Shown in pieces: positions 14,319-15,497 of a DNA stretch of 15,497 bases; within the stretch, counting starts at the first letter, position 1; each line of letters starts with the position of its first letter. A program made the translations under genes and the position numbers. The stretch is from Candidatus Delongbacteria bacterium. GTDB taxonomy: Bacteria > UBA4055. Under the pieces are notes generated by a model. The model made no database searches. It was not told the DNA's origin and was given only the letters and a program-made list of their open reading frames with translations. The stretch spans positions 1 to 15,497 of the forward strand of contig JAFGVM010000093.1 of assembly GCA_016937995.1 (NCBI GenBank), written 5' to 3'.

Positions 14319-15437
14319 ATGAAAAAGATTGAATTTGAAGAAATTATTTATAAGGGAATTCCAAGCCTTCAATTAAAATTTAAATATAATACTGTAATTC
14401 TCAATTTGATCAAGAAAATTCCAGGCAGAATATGGGATAATGATTTAAAATGCTGGATTATTCCTAAAACAAACAATTATGATAAGCTATATGAACTTTT
14501 CTCTGACAAAGCAGAATTAATTTTTGAAGAAAAGAATGAAATTGAGATAAATAAACCAGAAACTAACAAAACGGAATTTTATACTTCAAATGGTGTGGAT
14601 ATCCCATTTGATTACATAAAATTGCTCGAAATTAAAAGATATGCAGCACCAACAAAAAAGACATATATCGCTAATTTTAAAAGATTTGTAAACTACTATA
14701 AGAATATTGATCCCTTGAATATCACTAAAGATCAGATTAGGGATTATATGCTTTTTTTGATCGAAAAAAGAAATTTATCAGCATCAGCGCAAAATCAAGC
14801 TATCAATGCTATTAAATTTTATTATGAAAAAGTTCTAAATCAAAAAAGAGAAGTATATCGGATAGAAAGACCACGTAAGGCAAAGAAATTACCTGTTGTG
14901 TTAAGCATTGAAGAAATAACTGAAATATTAAAATCAATAAAGAACTTAAAGCACAAATGCATAATTTATACAATTTATTCTGCCGGATTAAGACTTGGAG
15001 AAGTAATAACACTGAAAATCAAAGACATCGACTATGACAGGAAGCAGATATTCATTCAGTCTGCCAAAGGCAATAAAGATCGATACACTCTTCTATCAGA
15101 TACTATTGTAAGTCTTTTACAAAAATATTTTGCTGAATATAAACCTAAAGAATATGTGTTTGAAGGTCAAAAAGGTGGACAGTATAGCAGAAAAAGTGTG
15201 CAGAATATATTAAAAAATGCTTTAAAAAACACTAACATAAAAAAACCAGCTTCTATTCACACTCTAAGACATAGCTTTGCAACCCATCTTCTTGAAGATG
15301 GTACAGATTTAAGATATATCCAGGAATTGCTGGGACATCAAAGTATGAAGACTACTCAGATATATACTCATATTACAAAGAAAGGATTCGATAAAATAAA
15401 GAGTCCACTAGACAATATAAAATTCGATGAAGAATAG
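14319..15437 (+). CDS. Tyrosine recombinase (integrase) with N-terminal HARP-like segment
   Basis: This encodes 372 residues. Residues 1-68 are an extra N-terminal segment (LQLKFKYNTVILNLIKKIPG, then RIWDNDLKCWIIPK) resembling the HARP-like arm module seen in Bacteroidota integrases. Residues 95-175 are the SAM-like core-binding domain. The catalytic domain carries the full set: Arg225 (SAGLRLGEVI), Lys250 (SAKGNKDRY), His314 and Arg317 (HTLRHSFATHLLEDG), His340 (LLGHQSMKTT) and the nucleophile Tyr349. The end, HITKKGFDKIKSPLDNI, is also typical. It is intact and probably active in cutting and rejoining DNA. The ribosome binding site is weak. No partner gene is visible; the right flank is cut by the window end. 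Genes like this sit in mobile islands or invertible and integron-like loci. Confidence 0.92.
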   Translation: MKKIEFEEIIYKGIPSLQLKFKYNTVILNLIKKIPGRIWDNDLKCWIIPKTNNYDKLYELFSDKAELIFEEKNEIEINKPETNKTEFYTSNGVDIPFDYIKLLEIKRYAAPTKKTYIANFKRFVNYYKNIDPLNITKDQIRDYMLFLIEKRNLSASAQNQAINAIKFYYEKVLNQKREVYRIERPRKAKKLPVVLSIEEITEILKSIKNLKHKCIIYTIYSAGLRLGEVITLKIKDIDYDRKQIFIQSAKGNKDRYTLLSDTIVSLLQKYFAEYKPKEYVFEGQKGGQYSRKSVQNILKNALKNTNIKKPASIHTLRHSFATHLLEDGTDLRYIQELLGHQSMKTTQIYTHITKKGFDKIKSPLDNIKFDEE

Positions 15438-15448
15438 CAAAACATACG

Positions 15449-15497
15449 CATATACCACCATTTTGGACGGCTATCCGCAATTAGAGACTATTTCTAA
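15449..15497 (+). other. Candidate recombination-site region beside the integrase, truncated
   Basis: Just after the integrase stop come CCATTTTGG, a small CGG-CTAT-CCG hairpin and an imperfect palindrome TTAGA...TCTAA (15481-15497). Integrase attachment sites usually lie in this position. No second copy of this sequence is present in the window, so no att pair can be defined. Confidence 0.25.

Noticed and set aside
1-15497. Genome-wide reassignment of TGA to Trp
   Set aside because: All other genes encode Trp with TGG and contain no internal TGA. The lipoprotein at 8518 appears to end in TGA with a coupled ATGA overlap.

Overview
The window is low-GC DNA with bacterial gene organisation. 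It reads best as an uncultured member of the wider FCB group (Bacteroidota, Cloacimonadota, Delongbacteria and relatives), though no single marker proves this. The reasons are the gene order rplM-rpsI-rpsB-tsf-pyrH, a LepB with FCB-style wording, a beta-helix protein ending in a 'YPNP' sorting/FlgD-like tail, and an integrase of the type common in Bacteroidota. Several genes have clear Shine-Dalgarno sites. At least three promoters fit TTGnnn-17 bp-TAnnnT, which is unlike the -33/-7 promoters of true Bacteroidetes and may argue for a sister phylum. Annotated stops are TAA (9), TAG (3) and TGA (1).

Layout. Positions 1-107 (-) hold a possible partial Cys-rich ORF. At 166-600 (+) there is a small lipoprotein, which converges on pyrH through a shared 13-bp-stem bidirectional terminator. 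From 4388 down to 673 (-) lies the translation block rplM-rpsI, rpsB-tsf and pyrH, with a tsf terminator before pyrH. Leader-like structures precede rplM and rpsB. Next on the minus strand are a small Cys-rich PAS protein and signal peptidase I. A three-gene minus-strand cluster follows (11495 to 6386): a secreted beta-helix protein, a beta-propeller-like lipoprotein, and a Kef/NhaP-type antiporter fused to a PTS EIIA domain. The plus strand then carries an exported HEAT-plus-'GND-Y'-repeat protein (843 aa) and a tyrosine recombinase whose downstream flank is cut by the window end.

The most interesting point is the beta-helix gene. It is one continuous reading frame of 708 codons broken only by two TGA codons four codons apart, at 10833-10835 and 10821-10823. 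The first half carries the signal peptide and the second half the sorting tail, so neither half looks functional alone. Either this is a very young pseudogene or UGA is read through here. Other notable items are mutually exclusive hairpins upstream of rpsB, a 28-29-nt GTAGAGACG...CGTCTCTAC palindromic repeat family whose half-copies supply the stop codons of two genes, an EF-Ts with an altered TDFV motif, and the 26-27-residue GND repeat solenoid.
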